A DNA stretch of 34,118 nt from an uncultured Faecalibacterium sp. (GTDB lineage: Bacteria > Bacillota > Clostridia > Oscillospirales > Ruminococcaceae), in assembly GCA_934525735.1 (NCBI GenBank), contig CAKSZM010000011.1:1-34118 (forward strand). Direction: 5' to 3'. The notes under the pieces are model-generated. The model did no database searches, was not told the origin of the DNA, and saw only the letters and a list, made by a program, of their open reading frames with translations. The position numbers and the translations under genes were made by a program. This document shows, piece after piece, positions 1 to 7,921 of the stretch. Position 1 is the first letter of the stretch, and each line of letters begins with the position of its first letter.

Positions 1-111
1 AAGGGCAAGTACGTCAGCGAGGGCATGATCTTTGCTGCCGACACCGCCGACGGCGGCTGCTCCATTGCTTTCTACGGCGATGACACCCCGGTCGGCAGCC
101 GCATCCACTAA
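1..111 (+). CDS. Methionyl-tRNA synthetase-like C-terminal tail (partial)
   Basis: The window opens inside a reading frame that ends at a TAA at 109-111; 36 codons are visible. The tail contains SEGMIFAADTADGG followed by PVGSRI, which resembles the end of the C-terminal tRNA-binding OB-fold domain of methionyl-tRNA synthetase (usual pattern: S-x-GM-x-L-A-A, then P-x-G-x-x-I). That domain helps the enzyme hold tRNA. A stand-alone tRNA-binding protein or another synthetase with this domain is possible, since the catalytic part lies outside the window. The EamA transporter starts 3 bases after the stop, so the two are probably co-transcribed. Confidence 0.55.
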   Translation, partial: KGKYVSEGMIFAADTADGGCSIAFYGDDTPVGSRIH

Positions 112-114
112 GCC

Positions 115-1074
115 ATGAAGAAAACGATCGTTTCCCGCGCCGAAAAGCTGGATAAAATTTTCGGCACGCCGGTGTTCGCCGTTCTGCTGGCCATTTTCTG
201 CAATGTGCTGTGGGGTTCGGCCTTCCCCTTCATCAAGATGGGCTACCGGCTGTTCTCCATCGATTCCTCCAACACCGCCTCTATCCTCTGCTTTGCAGGG
301 GTGCGGTTCATGCTGGGCAGCTTTCTGGTATTGCTGGGCAGTGTGCTGCTGCAGGGCCGGGTGCCGCGTCTCCCGCGCGGCAGGGTTGCCGCCGAGTGCT
401 GTGCACTGGGTCTGTGGCAGACCACGTTTCAGTACGCCTTCTATTATATCGCTGTTGCCATGCTCACCGGTGCCTTTGGCGGCATCCTGAACAGCACCCA
501 GAGCTTTCTGGGCGTTATCTTTGCCCACTTCATCTACGGCAATGCCGACCGCATGACCCCTGCCAAAACACTGGGCTGTGTCATCGGCTTTGCGGGCGTG
601 CTCATCGGCACGCTGGGCAACCACGGCAGCGGCAGCGGCTGGGGCGTGTTCTGCATGATGACGGCCACCGTCATCTTTACCCTGTCCGGCCCGTGGAACA
701 AATCCGTAACCAAAAAAGCAGACAGCTTTGCCGTCTGCTTCATCAACCTGTTCGTGGGCGGTCTGGCACTGTTCGTGCTGGGTGCGGTCATGGGCGGCAG
801 GCTCCATGTGCAGAGCGCACTGGCGGTGGTGGTCATGCTGTATCTGGCCTTCATCTGCGGGGCAGGCTATGTGCTGTGGGCGCTGCTGATGAAGAACAAC
901 CCCGTCAGCCGCATTTCCATCTTCGGGTTCGTGAATCCGGTGGTGAATGTGCTGCTGAGCGCCGTGCTCAACGGCGAACCGCTGCTGCGCTGGCAGTATC
1001 TGGCGGCGCTGGTGTTCGTCTGCGTGGGCATCTGGCTGGTGAACAAAGCCCCCGCTAAAAAGGAGGGCGTATGA
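115..1074 (+). CDS. EamA/DMT-family transporter
   Basis: This 319-residue protein is almost entirely hydrophobic, with about ten predicted membrane segments as two EamA repeats. The first segment carries LWGSAFPFIKMGY, the typical start of an EamA (drug/metabolite transporter) repeat; a second repeat starts around residue 175 and ends in the family-like stretch NPVVNVLLSAVLNGEPL. The N-terminus has a short charged cytoplasmic extension of about 20 residues. Members export or import small metabolites; the substrate cannot be read from sequence. The ATG lies 3 bases after the upstream stop, and the 3' end overlaps the TatD gene by 4 bases (ATGA), which indicates translational coupling. Confidence 0.85.
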   Translation: MKKTIVSRAEKLDKIFGTPVFAVLLAIFCNVLWGSAFPFIKMGYRLFSIDSSNTASILCFAGVRFMLGSFLVLLGSVLLQGRVPRLPRGRVAAECCALGLWQTTFQYAFYYIAVAMLTGAFGGILNSTQSFLGVIFAHFIYGNADRMTPAKTLGCVIGFAGVLIGTLGNHGSGSGWGVFCMMTATVIFTLSGPWNKSVTKKADSFAVCFINLFVGGLALFVLGAVMGGRLHVQSALAVVVMLYLAFICGAGYVLWALLMKNNPVSRISIFGFVNPVVNVLLSAVLNGEPLLRWQYLAALVFVCVGIWLVNKAPAKKEGV

Positions 1075-1886
1075 CCGGCCCGATTTTTGACACCCATGCG
1101 CACTACAGCGCCCGCGCCTTTGACGCCGACCGCTTCGCCCTGCTGGACAGCCTGCCCGGCAAGGGCGTGGTGGGCGTATGCGAACAGGCCACCCACTCCG
1201 GGGACGCACCCCGGGTGCTGGAACTGGCGCACCGCTATCCGTGGGTGGTGGCTGCTATCGGCATCCACCCGGAAAGCCTGCTGCCTGCCGCCGACTGCGG
1301 CGAAGATGGCCCTGCCCCCACGGTGTCGGTATACGGCGGCGACTGGGCGGCCGAAATGCGCGCCCTTGCCCCCTGCTACGAGGACCCCAAGGTGGTGGCC
1401 GTGGGCGAATGCGGGCTGGACTACCACTGGCCGGTACCGAAGGATGCACAGCTGGCGCTGTTTGAAGCTGAGATCCGGCTGGCGCTGGAACTGGACAAAC
1501 CCATCATCGTGCACGACCGCAACGCTCACGCCGATGTTTACGCCCTGCTGAAAAAATACCAGCCGAAGGGCATCGTCCACTGCTATTCCGGCAGTGCAGA
1601 CGACGCGGTATGGCTGGCAAAGCAGGGATTATCCATCGGGTTCGGCGGCGCCTGCACCTTCAAGGGTGCCAAGCGGGCGGCAAAAGCCATCGCCGCCCTG
1701 CCGCTGGAATCCATCGTATTGGAGACCGACTGCCCTTACATGGCGCCGGAACCGGTGCGCGGCACCCGCTGCGACAGCTCCCTCATCCGCTATGTGGGCG
1801 AGTATATCGCCCGTCTGAAGGATATCCCCGCGGAAGAGGTGTTCCGCACTACAGCCGAAAGCGCCCGCCGGGTGTATGGGCTGTAA
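1071..1886 (+). CDS. TatD-family metal-dependent hydrolase
   Basis: The 271-residue protein has all the metal-site motifs of TatD amidohydrolases in order: FDTHAHY at residues 6-12 (HxH pair), GECGLDYHW, VHDRNA, VHCYSGS, and ETDCPYMAPEP near residue 225. TatD enzymes are TIM-barrel metallohydrolases, several with 3'-5' DNase activity. Length is normal (about 255-270), with an inserted loop around residues 70-90 between the second and third strands. It overlaps the EamA gene by 4 bases and so belongs to that transcript. A small CAGGG/CCCTG hairpin at 1900-1915 lies just after the stop. Cytosolic; exact substrate not determinable. Confidence 0.9.
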   Translation: MTGPIFDTHAHYSARAFDADRFALLDSLPGKGVVGVCEQATHSGDAPRVLELAHRYPWVVAAIGIHPESLLPAADCGEDGPAPTVSVYGGDWAAEMRALAPCYEDPKVVAVGECGLDYHWPVPKDAQLALFEAEIRLALELDKPIIVHDRNAHADVYALLKKYQPKGIVHCYSGSADDAVWLAKQGLSIGFGGACTFKGAKRAAKAIAALPLESIVLETDCPYMAPEPVRGTRCDSSLIRYVGEYIARLKDIPAEEVFRTTAESARRVYGL

Positions 1887-1968
1887 CCCCCGCAAGATGC
1901 AGGGTCTTCGCCCTGTTTCTGTATAGATCAAGTGTAAAAATCCACACTGTTATAAGGAGATTTCTATC

Positions 1969-2202
1969 ATGAAAGCACGCATCCCCAAACACCGCGAGTT
2001 CATCATCAACTTCCCCGACAGCATCGACAACGCCAAGGCCAACGAGGGCTGGGCAAAGCTGCAGCAGATCGTGGAAGACTACAAGAAGGCCCACAACGGT
2101 GCTTCCGTCTACGCTCCCACCTTCATCGAGGACTGCGAGCCCGAGGTGAAGAAGCTGCAGGAAGAGTACGGCTTCGAGTACACTGTCGAGTACGTTCAGT
2201 AA
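1969..2202 (+). CDS. Small conserved-looking acidic protein, unknown function
   Basis: A 77-residue soluble protein with a strong SD (AAGGAG about 8 bases before the ATG), normal codon use for the region and a strong terminator immediately downstream, so it is very likely real and monocistronic. It begins MKARIPKHREFIINFPDSID, has a lysine/glutamate-rich amphipathic helix in the middle and ends in an aromatic beta-like stretch (EYGFEYTVEYVQ). No membrane segment, cysteine pair or catalytic motif is visible. I do not recognise the family. Confidence 0.75.
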   Translation: MKARIPKHREFIINFPDSIDNAKANEGWAKLQQIVEDYKKAHNGASVYAPTFIEDCEPEVKKLQEEYGFEYTVEYVQ

Positions 2203-2216
2203 TTTTTGACCTGTTT

Positions 2217-2253
2217 AAAACGGCTCTGCACCAGAACGGTGCAGAGCCGTTTT
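2217..2253 (+). terminator. Strong intrinsic terminator
   Basis: Two perfect 16-base arms (2217-2232 and 2238-2253) around a 5-base loop AGAAC. The outer arms are A and T runs, so it can work in both directions: for the small gene upstream and for the LysR remnant on the other strand. Confidence 0.9.
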
Positions 2254-2258
2254 TGCTG

Positions 2259-2604
2259 TCAGGTGTTCTCTGCCTGTCCCATCAGATCCATAAACGCCTG
2301 CGTATACCGGGGCAGGTAGTTCCCGGCGCGCCATGCTGCCACCGATTCCAGCGGCAGGGTGCAGTCCCGCAGAGGGACAGCGCTGAAATCCGTGTCCAGA
2401 TGCAGGTTCCGCAGCAGTTCCCCGCTCATGAAGGCCACCCCGTAGCCGTTGGCCGCCAGCGCCGCCGCTGCACGGATGTTGCTGCTTTCCAGAATTTCCT
2501 CTGTCTTCAGCCCCCGGGTCTGCAGTTCCTGCAGGATATACTGTCCCTGACGCTGGGTGCGGTTCTGCAGCAGCAGGGTCTGCCCTTCCAGCCATTCCCA
2601 CGCA
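2259..2604 (-). pseudogene. LysR-type regulator, C-terminal remnant
   Basis: Reading leftward from about 2604 to the TGA at 2259 gives roughly the last 115 residues of a LysR effector-binding domain, with the family-like run RAAAALAANGYGVAFMSGEL followed by LESVAAWRAGNYLPRYTQAF. The whole N-terminal winged helix and half of the effector domain are missing. Homology stops abruptly at about 2601-2607, where sequence of a flavoprotein on the opposite strand starts. An ATG at 2642 is in frame but has no SD and already lies in the flavoprotein sequence. I treat it as a dead fragment. Family assignment is moderately sure, based on pattern rather than search. Confidence 0.6.
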
Positions 2605-3291
2605 AAGCTGGCTTCTGCCATCGGCGCCGACACCGTGGACATGGATCAGATCCAGCTGCACCCCACTGTGTACCAGAAGAACGGCCTGCTGGTCTCTGAG
2701 AGCGTGCGCAGCATGGGCGGCATTCTGGTGAACGCCGAGGGCAAGCGTTTCTGCAACGATATGTCCACCCGCGACGCAGTTTCCAATGCCGAGCTAGAGC
2801 AGCCGGGCGCTTACGCCTACATCATCTTTGACCAGCGCATCGTGAACGACCTGAAGTCCTGTGAAAAGTACATCAAGAACGGCCTGACCGTTTCGTCCGA
2901 CAGCTACGAAGGTCTGGCCAAGGAGATGGGTCTGGAAGGCGAAGCCGCTTCCAACTTCGTGGAGACCATGAACACCTGGAACGCTTCCGTCGCTGCCGGT
3001 GAGGACGCCGAGTTCGGCCGCAGCAACGGTATGGACGGCGATTTGTCCACCGCACCCTACTACGCCATCAAGATCGCACCGGGCATCCACCACACCATGG
3101 GCGGCCTGAAGATCAACACCGAGACCGAAGTTCTGGACACCAACGGCACCGCCATCCCCGGCCTGTATGCGGCCGGTGAGACCACCGGCGGCGTCCACGG
3201 CGGCAACCGCATCGGCGGCAATGCTGTGTGCGACTTCGTGGTGTTCGGCCGCATCGCCGGCAAGAATGCTGCCGCCTACGCAGCACAGTAA
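2605..3291 (+). pseudogene. FAD-dependent fumarate/urocanate reductase-type flavoprotein, C-terminal remnant
   Basis: From about 2605 the plus strand encodes the C-terminal 228 residues of a flavocytochrome-c-type FAD oxidoreductase: GADTVDMDQIQLHPTVYQ, then GGILVNAEGKRFCND with the substrate-side residues, HHTMGGLKIN, and the closing FAD motif GLYAAGETTGGVHGGNRIGG near the end. The N-terminal Rossmann FAD motif (GxGxxG) and about half the usual flavoprotein domain are absent, so it cannot bind FAD normally. No SD precedes the in-frame ATG at 2641. The remaining part is undamaged, which points to a recent truncation. Confidence 0.8.
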
Positions 3292-3329
3292 ATCCCATCG
3301 CGTTTCTTCTTTTTCTTCTCTTCTTAATC

Positions 3330-3365
3330 AAAAGGAGCAGCATCCGCACGGGTGCTGCTCCTTTT
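3330..3365. terminator. Bidirectional terminator
   Basis: Arms AAAAGGAGCAGCA (3330-3342) and TGCTGCTCCTTTT (3353-3365) around a 10-base loop; A run on one side and T run on the other. It ends the flavoprotein remnant on the plus strand and yfcE on the minus strand. Confidence 0.85.
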
Positions 3366-3373
3366 GCGTTCTC

Positions 3374-3919
3374 TCAGAGACTCAGTTCGTGGTAGGTTTC
3401 GCCTTCCAGCGTTTTCCAGCGGAACGTCTTCCCTTCCAGCGTCATGTAGCTGTGGGCGCTGCCCTCTTTCGGGATGCTCAGTGAGCCGGGGTTCAGGTAG
3501 AGATTTCCTTCCCCGAACTCGGTCCACGCTGGGATATGGGTATGGCCGTGCAGCAGGATATCCCCCGGTGCCAGCGGCGGCAAGTTTTTCAGGTTGTGCA
3601 CATGACCGTGGGTGGCGTAGACCAGACGCTGCCCCACCGGCAGCACCGCATAGTCCGCCAGAATGGGAAAATCCAGCACCATCTGGTCCACCTCGGCGTC
3701 ACAGTTGCCCCGCACGCACAGCAGCTTCGGCTTCATGCCGTTCAGCATCGGTATGACCTCTTTGGGCGCGTAGCCCTCGGGCAGGTCGTTGCGGGGGCCG
3801 TGGTACAGCAGGTCGCCCAGCAGAAGAAGCCGGTCGGCATCCTCCCGCTCAAAGGCTTCGATCATCCGGCGGCAGTAAACAGCCGACCCGTGCAGGTCGG
3901 ACGCGATCATCCATTTCAT
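3374..3919 (-). CDS. yfcE: YfcE/MJ0936-family phosphodiesterase
   Basis: The 181-residue protein contains the complete binuclear metallophosphoesterase set: ASDLHGS (residues 6-12), GDLLYHGPRN, RGNCDAEVD, YATHGHVH and HGHTHIP. Size and motif spacing match YfcE, a Mn-dependent phosphodiesterase that cleaves phosphodiester model substrates; its biological substrate is not known. Soluble, cytoplasmic. It has an SD (AAGGAGA) 9 bases before the ATG and its own promoter (3956-3984). Monocistronic between two terminators. Confidence 0.92.
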   Translation of the reverse strand: MKWMIASDLHGSAVYCRRMIEAFEREDADRLLLLGDLLYHGPRNDLPEGYAPKEVIPMLNGMKPKLLCVRGNCDAEVDQMVLDFPILADYAVLPVGQRLVYATHGHVHNLKNLPPLAPGDILLHGHTHIPAWTEFGEGNLYLNPGSLSIPKEGSAHSYMTLEGKTFRWKTLEGETYHELSL

Positions 3920-3955
3920 GGCAGAGTCTCCTTTTCTTTCTGAAATGCTGTTTTT

Positions 3956-3984
3956 ATTGTAGCGCCGGGCCGGAAAATGGTCAA
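3956..3984 (-). promoter_or_regulatory. Sigma-A promoter of yfcE
   Basis: On the minus strand TTGACC (3979-3984) and TACAAT (3956-3961) with a 17-base spacer, about 40 bases before the yfcE start. Confidence 0.75.
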
Positions 3985-4018
3985 GCTTGTAAAAGTCATA
4001 CTTTTGTTTCAGAACCTC

Positions 4019-4047
4019 TTGACATCCGCCGGAAAGTGTGCTATCTT
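4019..4047 (+). promoter_or_regulatory. Sigma-A promoter of the MATE gene
   Basis: TTGACA (4019-4024), 17-base spacer, TATCTT (4042-4047). Transcription would begin near 4054 and run through the structured leader at 4054-4136 before reaching the gene. Confidence 0.8.
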
Positions 4048-4051
4048 ACAG

Positions 4052-4136
4052 ATAATAAAATCCGTGTGGAATTTTACAGCATCATGCTACTTTTCGCCAC
4101 ACAATGACTTCAAAAAAGCCATTGTGTGGCTTTTTT
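4052..4136 (+). promoter_or_regulatory. Structured 5' leader with intrinsic terminator (putative attenuator)
   Basis: Between the promoter and the MATE gene is a complete intrinsic terminator: GCCACACAATG (4096-4106), CATTGTGTGGC (4120-4130), then six T. Upstream, TAAAATCC/GGAATTTTA forms a hairpin with loop GTGT, and GTGTGG at 4064-4069 is complementary to CCACAC at 4098-4103 in the left terminator arm, a possible antiterminator pairing. It matches no riboswitch class that I recognise. The alternative is a plain terminator for transcription arriving from upstream. Confidence 0.55.
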
Positions 4137-4174
4137 GTGCGCAATTTTTCGTTTGAAGGAGCGACCCGAAAATC

Positions 4175-5506
4175 ATGAATGAAACCTTTATGAAAGAAAA
4201 ACCGGTGCTGCCGCTGCTGATCTCGATGGCACTGCCGAATGTCATCTCCATGCTGGTGAACAGCCTGTACAACATCGTGGACAGCCTGTTCGTAGCCCGC
4301 ATCAGCGAAGACGCCGTGACCGCCCTGTCGCTGGTATACCCCATCCAGAACTTTGCCAACGCCATTGCCATCGGCTTCGGCGTGGGCATCAACGCCATGA
4401 TCGCGCTGTATCTGGGCGCAGGCGACCGCAAAAAGGCCGAGACCGCCGCCACCCACGGCATGGTGCTCAGCCTTGTGCACGGCGTGCTCATCACGGCGGT
4501 CAGCATCGCCATCATGCCGGGCTTTCTGCGCCGGTTCACCAGCGACGAGAACCTCATTGCCTCCGGCATCACCTACTCCACCATCGTGTTCCTGTTTGCC
4601 ACGATCAACATGGCAGCCCTCGCCTTTGAAAAGATCTTTCAGGCCATCGGCCGCATGAAGGTGACCATGATGGCGCTGGTGTTCGGCTGTGTGTGCAACA
4701 TCATCCTCGACCCTATTTTGATTTTCGGTCTCGGCCCGGTGCCCGCCATGGGCATTGCGGGCGCAGCCCTTGCCACCGGCATCGGCCAGCTGCTGAGCCT
4801 GTGCGTCTATCTCTTCGTCTACACCCGCACGGAAGTGTCGGTGCGGCTGCGCCGCAGCTGCCTTTGCCCGGACGCCGCACTGGACGGCAAACTCTATGCC
4901 ATCGGTGTGCCGGCCATTCTGAATCTGGCTCTGCCTTCTCTGCTCGTCACCTTCCTCAACGGACTGCTGGCGGCTTTCTCCCAGAGCTATGTGACGGTGC
5001 TGGGCATTTACTACAAGCTGCAGACCTTTTTGTATCTGCCCGCCAGCGGCATCGTGCAGGGGATGCGTCCGCTCATCGGCTACAACTACGGTGCCGGACA
5101 ACACGCCCGCGTAAAAAAGCTCTATGACCTCACCTTCTTTATGAGCGCTGCCATCATGACCGTTGGCACCGTTATCTGCCTGTTTGCCGCACGCCCGCTG
5201 ATGGGCCTGTTCACCTCGAACCCCGAGACCCTCGCCTACGGCGAGACCGCCCTGCGCATCATCTGCCTTGGCTTTGTGGTGTCGGCAGTGTCCACCACCT
5301 CTTCCGGTGCGCTGGAAGGGCTGGGCAAGGGCATGGAGTCGCTGGTCATTTCTCTGTGCCGCTACGTCATTTTCATCATGCCGCTGGCCGCATTGCTGTG
5401 CCATCTGTTCGGTGCGGACGGCGTCTGGCACGCATTCTGGATCACCGAAGCGCTTTCGGCCGCCGTGGCCTACGGCGTGTATCATAAAGCTGTGATCCGC
5501 CGCTGA
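4175..5506 (+). CDS. MATE-family efflux transporter
   Basis: A 443-residue, 12-segment membrane protein. The start ETFMKEKPVLPLLISMALP and NSLYNIVDSLFVARI are typical of the DinF/NorM-type MATE clade of Firmicutes, and the halves repeat: PIQNFANAIAIGFGVG in the first, ASGIVQGMRPLIGYNYGAG in the second. MATE proteins export cationic drugs or metabolites in exchange for Na+ or H+. Length is normal. SD GAAGGAG lies about 13 bases before the ATG. It is monocistronic, preceded by a promoter with a terminator-containing leader and followed by a terminator, so premature termination is likely part of its control. Substrate unknown. Confidence 0.92.
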   Translation: MNETFMKEKPVLPLLISMALPNVISMLVNSLYNIVDSLFVARISEDAVTALSLVYPIQNFANAIAIGFGVGINAMIALYLGAGDRKKAETAATHGMVLSLVHGVLITAVSIAIMPGFLRRFTSDENLIASGITYSTIVFLFATINMAALAFEKIFQAIGRMKVTMMALVFGCVCNIILDPILIFGLGPVPAMGIAGAALATGIGQLLSLCVYLFVYTRTEVSVRLRRSCLCPDAALDGKLYAIGVPAILNLALPSLLVTFLNGLLAAFSQSYVTVLGIYYKLQTFLYLPASGIVQGMRPLIGYNYGAGQHARVKKLYDLTFFMSAAIMTVGTVICLFAARPLMGLFTSNPETLAYGETALRIICLGFVVSAVSTTSSGALEGLGKGMESLVISLCRYVIFIMPLAALLCHLFGADGVWHAFWITEALSAAVAYGVYHKAVIRR

Positions 5507-5515
5507 GATTTTTCT

Positions 5516-5549
5516 GCCCCGGAAGGACTGCCGTTCTTCCGGGGCTTTT
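5516..5549 (+). terminator. Terminator of the MATE gene
   Basis: GCCCCGGAAG (5516-5525) pairs with CTTCCGGGGC (5536-5545), followed by TTTT. Confidence 0.9.
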
Positions 5550-5627
5550 CTATGCACAAATTCCCAGTAAAGCGGTCGGATTTCTTTGTGGATTTCTCCG
5601 AAGTGTATGAACACTTTATGACCCCTC

Positions 5628-5656
5628 TTGCAATTCCTATTAAAAAGATATAGAAT
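5628..5656 (+). promoter_or_regulatory. Probable promoter of the suf operon
   Basis: TTGCAA (5628-5633) and TAGAAT (5651-5656), 17-base spacer, in the only gap before sufC. Confidence 0.6.
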
Positions 5657-5669
5657 ACAGCCAGAGAGT

Positions 5670-5692
5670 TATCCTAGTATGTCGCTCGGATA
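5670..5692 (+). promoter_or_regulatory. Dyad operator candidate upstream of sufC
   Basis: TATCCTAG (5670-5677) and CTCGGATA (5685-5692) form an inverted repeat (7 of 8 positions) with a 7-base centre, just after the expected transcription start. It is suited to repression of the suf operon, for example by an Rrf2/IscR-type iron-sulfur sensor, but no such regulator gene is in the window. Confidence 0.4.
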
Positions 5693-5732
5693 TGAGTGGC
5701 ATACCCGGTTTTGTTATCTGGAGGTGCATTTT

Positions 5733-6491
5733 ATGAGCAGCCCGCTGCTGGAAGTCAAAGATCTGCAGGTCACGGTCGGCGAGGAGCAGAAAGTTCTGCT
5801 GGACGGCCTGAACCTGACCATTAACCCCGGTGAGACCCATGTTCTCATGGGCCACAACGGTGCCGGCAAATCCACCCTGATGAGCGCCCTGATGGGCGAT
5901 CCCCGCTACACCGTCACCCGCGGTCAGATTTTGTTCAACGGTCAGGATGTGACCCACGAGCCTGCCGACGTCCGTGCCCGGGCGGGCATGTTCCTGTCGT
6001 TCCAGACGCCGGAGGAGATTCCCGGCATCACGCTGGAAAATTTCCTGCGCACGGCGCAGAACGCCATTACCGGAAAGCCGGTCAAGGTGTTCGCGTTCCG
6101 CAAGGAACTGGCACAGCAGATGGAAGCGCTGGGCATGGACCCGTCCTACGCCGACCGCTATCTGAATGTGGGCTTCTCCGGCGGTGAAAAGAAAAAGAGC
6201 GAGATCTTGCAGCTGCTGATGCTCAAGCCGAAGCTGGCCCTGCTGGATGAGACCGACTCCGGTCTGGATGTGGATGCCGTCAAGACAGTGGCACAGGGCG
6301 TGCGCGCCTACCACAACGAGACCAACGCTCTCATCATCATCACCCACAACGCCAAAATTCTGGAAGGCCTGAAGGTGGACTATGTTCATGTGCTGGATGA
6401 CGCCCACATCGTGCGCACCGGCGGCGGCGAACTGGTGAACGAGATCATCGAGGAGGGCTTCCGCGCGGTGAAGGAGGACAATGCAGAATGA
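5733..6491 (+). CDS. sufC: SufC, Fe-S cluster assembly ATPase
   Basis: A 252-residue ABC-type ATPase that partners SufB and SufD in the scaffold complex for Fe-S cluster assembly. Visible motifs: Walker A GHNGAGKST, the SufC-type signature GFSGGEKKKSEILQ, Walker B LALLDETDSGLDVD and switch histidine in IIITHNAKIL. I use the ATG at 5733 because GGAGG lies 8 bases before it and MSSPLLEVKDLQVTV matches family N-termini; the frame is open further upstream through the promoter region. First gene of the sufCBDSU operon, overlapping sufB by 4 bases (ATGA). Confidence 0.97.
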   Translation: MSSPLLEVKDLQVTVGEEQKVLLDGLNLTINPGETHVLMGHNGAGKSTLMSALMGDPRYTVTRGQILFNGQDVTHEPADVRARAGMFLSFQTPEEIPGITLENFLRTAQNAITGKPVKVFAFRKELAQQMEALGMDPSYADRYLNVGFSGGEKKKSEILQLLMLKPKLALLDETDSGLDVDAVKTVAQGVRAYHNETNALIIITHNAKILEGLKVDYVHVLDDAHIVRTGGGELVNEIIEEGFRAVKEDNAE

Positions 6492-7906
6492 GAGCCTTTG
6501 AGACCGAAAAGACCGATGTCGCCGAGGTGGACCGCAGCATCTACGACATCCGGGACGGCAACAACGCCGCCTTTGAAGTGAGCTCCGGCCTGACCCGGGA
6601 CATCGTGGAGCAGATCTCTGCCGAAAAGCACGATCCGGACTGGATGCGGGAGTTCCGTCTGAAGGCGCTGGACATCTACAACAAGATGCCCGTTCAGAAC
6701 TGGGGTCCGTCCATCGAAGGGCTGGATATGCACAACATCGTCACCTATGTGCGCCCCAACACTGAGATGCGCGGCAAGTGGAGCGAAGTACCCGAGGATA
6801 TCAAGAATACCTTTGAGCGGCTGGGCATCCCCAAAGCCGAGCGGGCTTCGCTGGCCGGTGTGGGTGCGCAGTACGACTCGGAGGTGGTCTACCACAACGT
6901 CAAGGCCGAGGTGGCCGCACAGGGCGTGGTGTACACCGACATGGAAAGCGCGCTCACCGGCCCCTATGCCGAACTGGTGCACACCCACTTCATGAAGCTG
7001 GTGCCACCCACCGACCACAAATTCGCCGCCCTGCACGGCGCGGTGTGGAGCGGCGGTTCCTTTGTATATGTACCCGCCGGGGTGCATGTGGAGATCCCTC
7101 TTCAGTCCTACTTCCGGCTGAACGCGCCCGGCGCCGGTCAGTTCGAGCACACCCTCATTATCGTGGACAAGGGCGCTTACCTGCATTTCATCGAGGGCTG
7201 CTCCGCGCCCAAATATAACGTTGCAAACCTGCACGCAGGCTGCGTGGAAATTTACGTCGGCGAGAATGCCCGGGTGCGCTACTCCACCATCGAAAACTGG
7301 TCCAAGAACATGTACAATCTGAACACCAAGCGTGCAAAGGTGGAAAAGGGCGGCACCATCGAGTGGGTGTCCGGCTCTTTCGGCTCCCACACCTCCTGCC
7401 TGTATCCCATGAGCATCCTTGCGGGCGAAGGCGCACGCATGGAGTTCACCGGCATCACCTTTGCCGGTGCCGGGCAGGATCTGGACACCGGCGCCAAGGT
7501 GGTGCACGCAGCCCCCAACACCAGCTCCCATATCACCACCAAATCCATTGCCCGGGACGGCGGCATTTCCAACTTCCGCAGTTCCGTCACCGTACTGCCG
7601 AACGCGAAGAACAGCAAATCCGCTGTCTCCTGCGAAAGCCTGATGCTGGACGACCGCTCCCGCTCGGATACCATCCCTGAGATGGACATCCGCTGCGACG
7701 CCGTGGACGTGGGCCATGAGGCAAAAATCGGACGCATCAGCGAGGAAGCCGTGTTCTATCTCATGAGCCGCGGCCTGTCCGAGGAGGATGCCCGGGCGCT
7801 CATCGTGGGCGGCTTTGCCGAGCCCATCGCCAAAGAACTGCCCGTGGAGTACGCCGTGGAAATGAACAATCTGATCCATCTGGAAATGAAAGGCAGCATC
7901 GGCTGA
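6488..7906 (+). CDS. sufB: SufB, Fe-S scaffold protein
   Basis: A 472-residue protein of normal SufB length. It has the N-terminal NMPVQNWGP-type segment (here KMPVQNWGPSIEGLD), FVYVPAGVHVEIPLQSYFR, and the C-terminal beta-helix with the conserved cysteine in AVSCESLMLDD and the acid/histidine patch DAVDVGHEAKIGRISEEAVFYLMSRG. SufB accepts sulfur from SufS/SufU and, with SufC and SufD, builds the cluster. It starts within the last codons of sufC and is followed after 15 bases by sufD. Cytosolic. Confidence 0.97.
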   Translation: MRAFETEKTDVAEVDRSIYDIRDGNNAAFEVSSGLTRDIVEQISAEKHDPDWMREFRLKALDIYNKMPVQNWGPSIEGLDMHNIVTYVRPNTEMRGKWSEVPEDIKNTFERLGIPKAERASLAGVGAQYDSEVVYHNVKAEVAAQGVVYTDMESALTGPYAELVHTHFMKLVPPTDHKFAALHGAVWSGGSFVYVPAGVHVEIPLQSYFRLNAPGAGQFEHTLIIVDKGAYLHFIEGCSAPKYNVANLHAGCVEIYVGENARVRYSTIENWSKNMYNLNTKRAKVEKGGTIEWVSGSFGSHTSCLYPMSILAGEGARMEFTGITFAGAGQDLDTGAKVVHAAPNTSSHITTKSIARDGGISNFRSSVTVLPNAKNSKSAVSCESLMLDDRSRSDTIPEMDIRCDAVDVGHEAKIGRISEEAVFYLMSRGLSEEDARALIVGGFAEPIAKELPVEYAVEMNNLIHLEMKGSIG

Positions 7907-7921
7907 GAGGGGGCATTTTTG

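Noticed and set aside
4082-5614. 510-codon minus-strand frame opposite the MATE gene
   Set aside because: His/Gln/Gly-rich antisense frame without domains; it also spans the MATE promoter leader and terminator.
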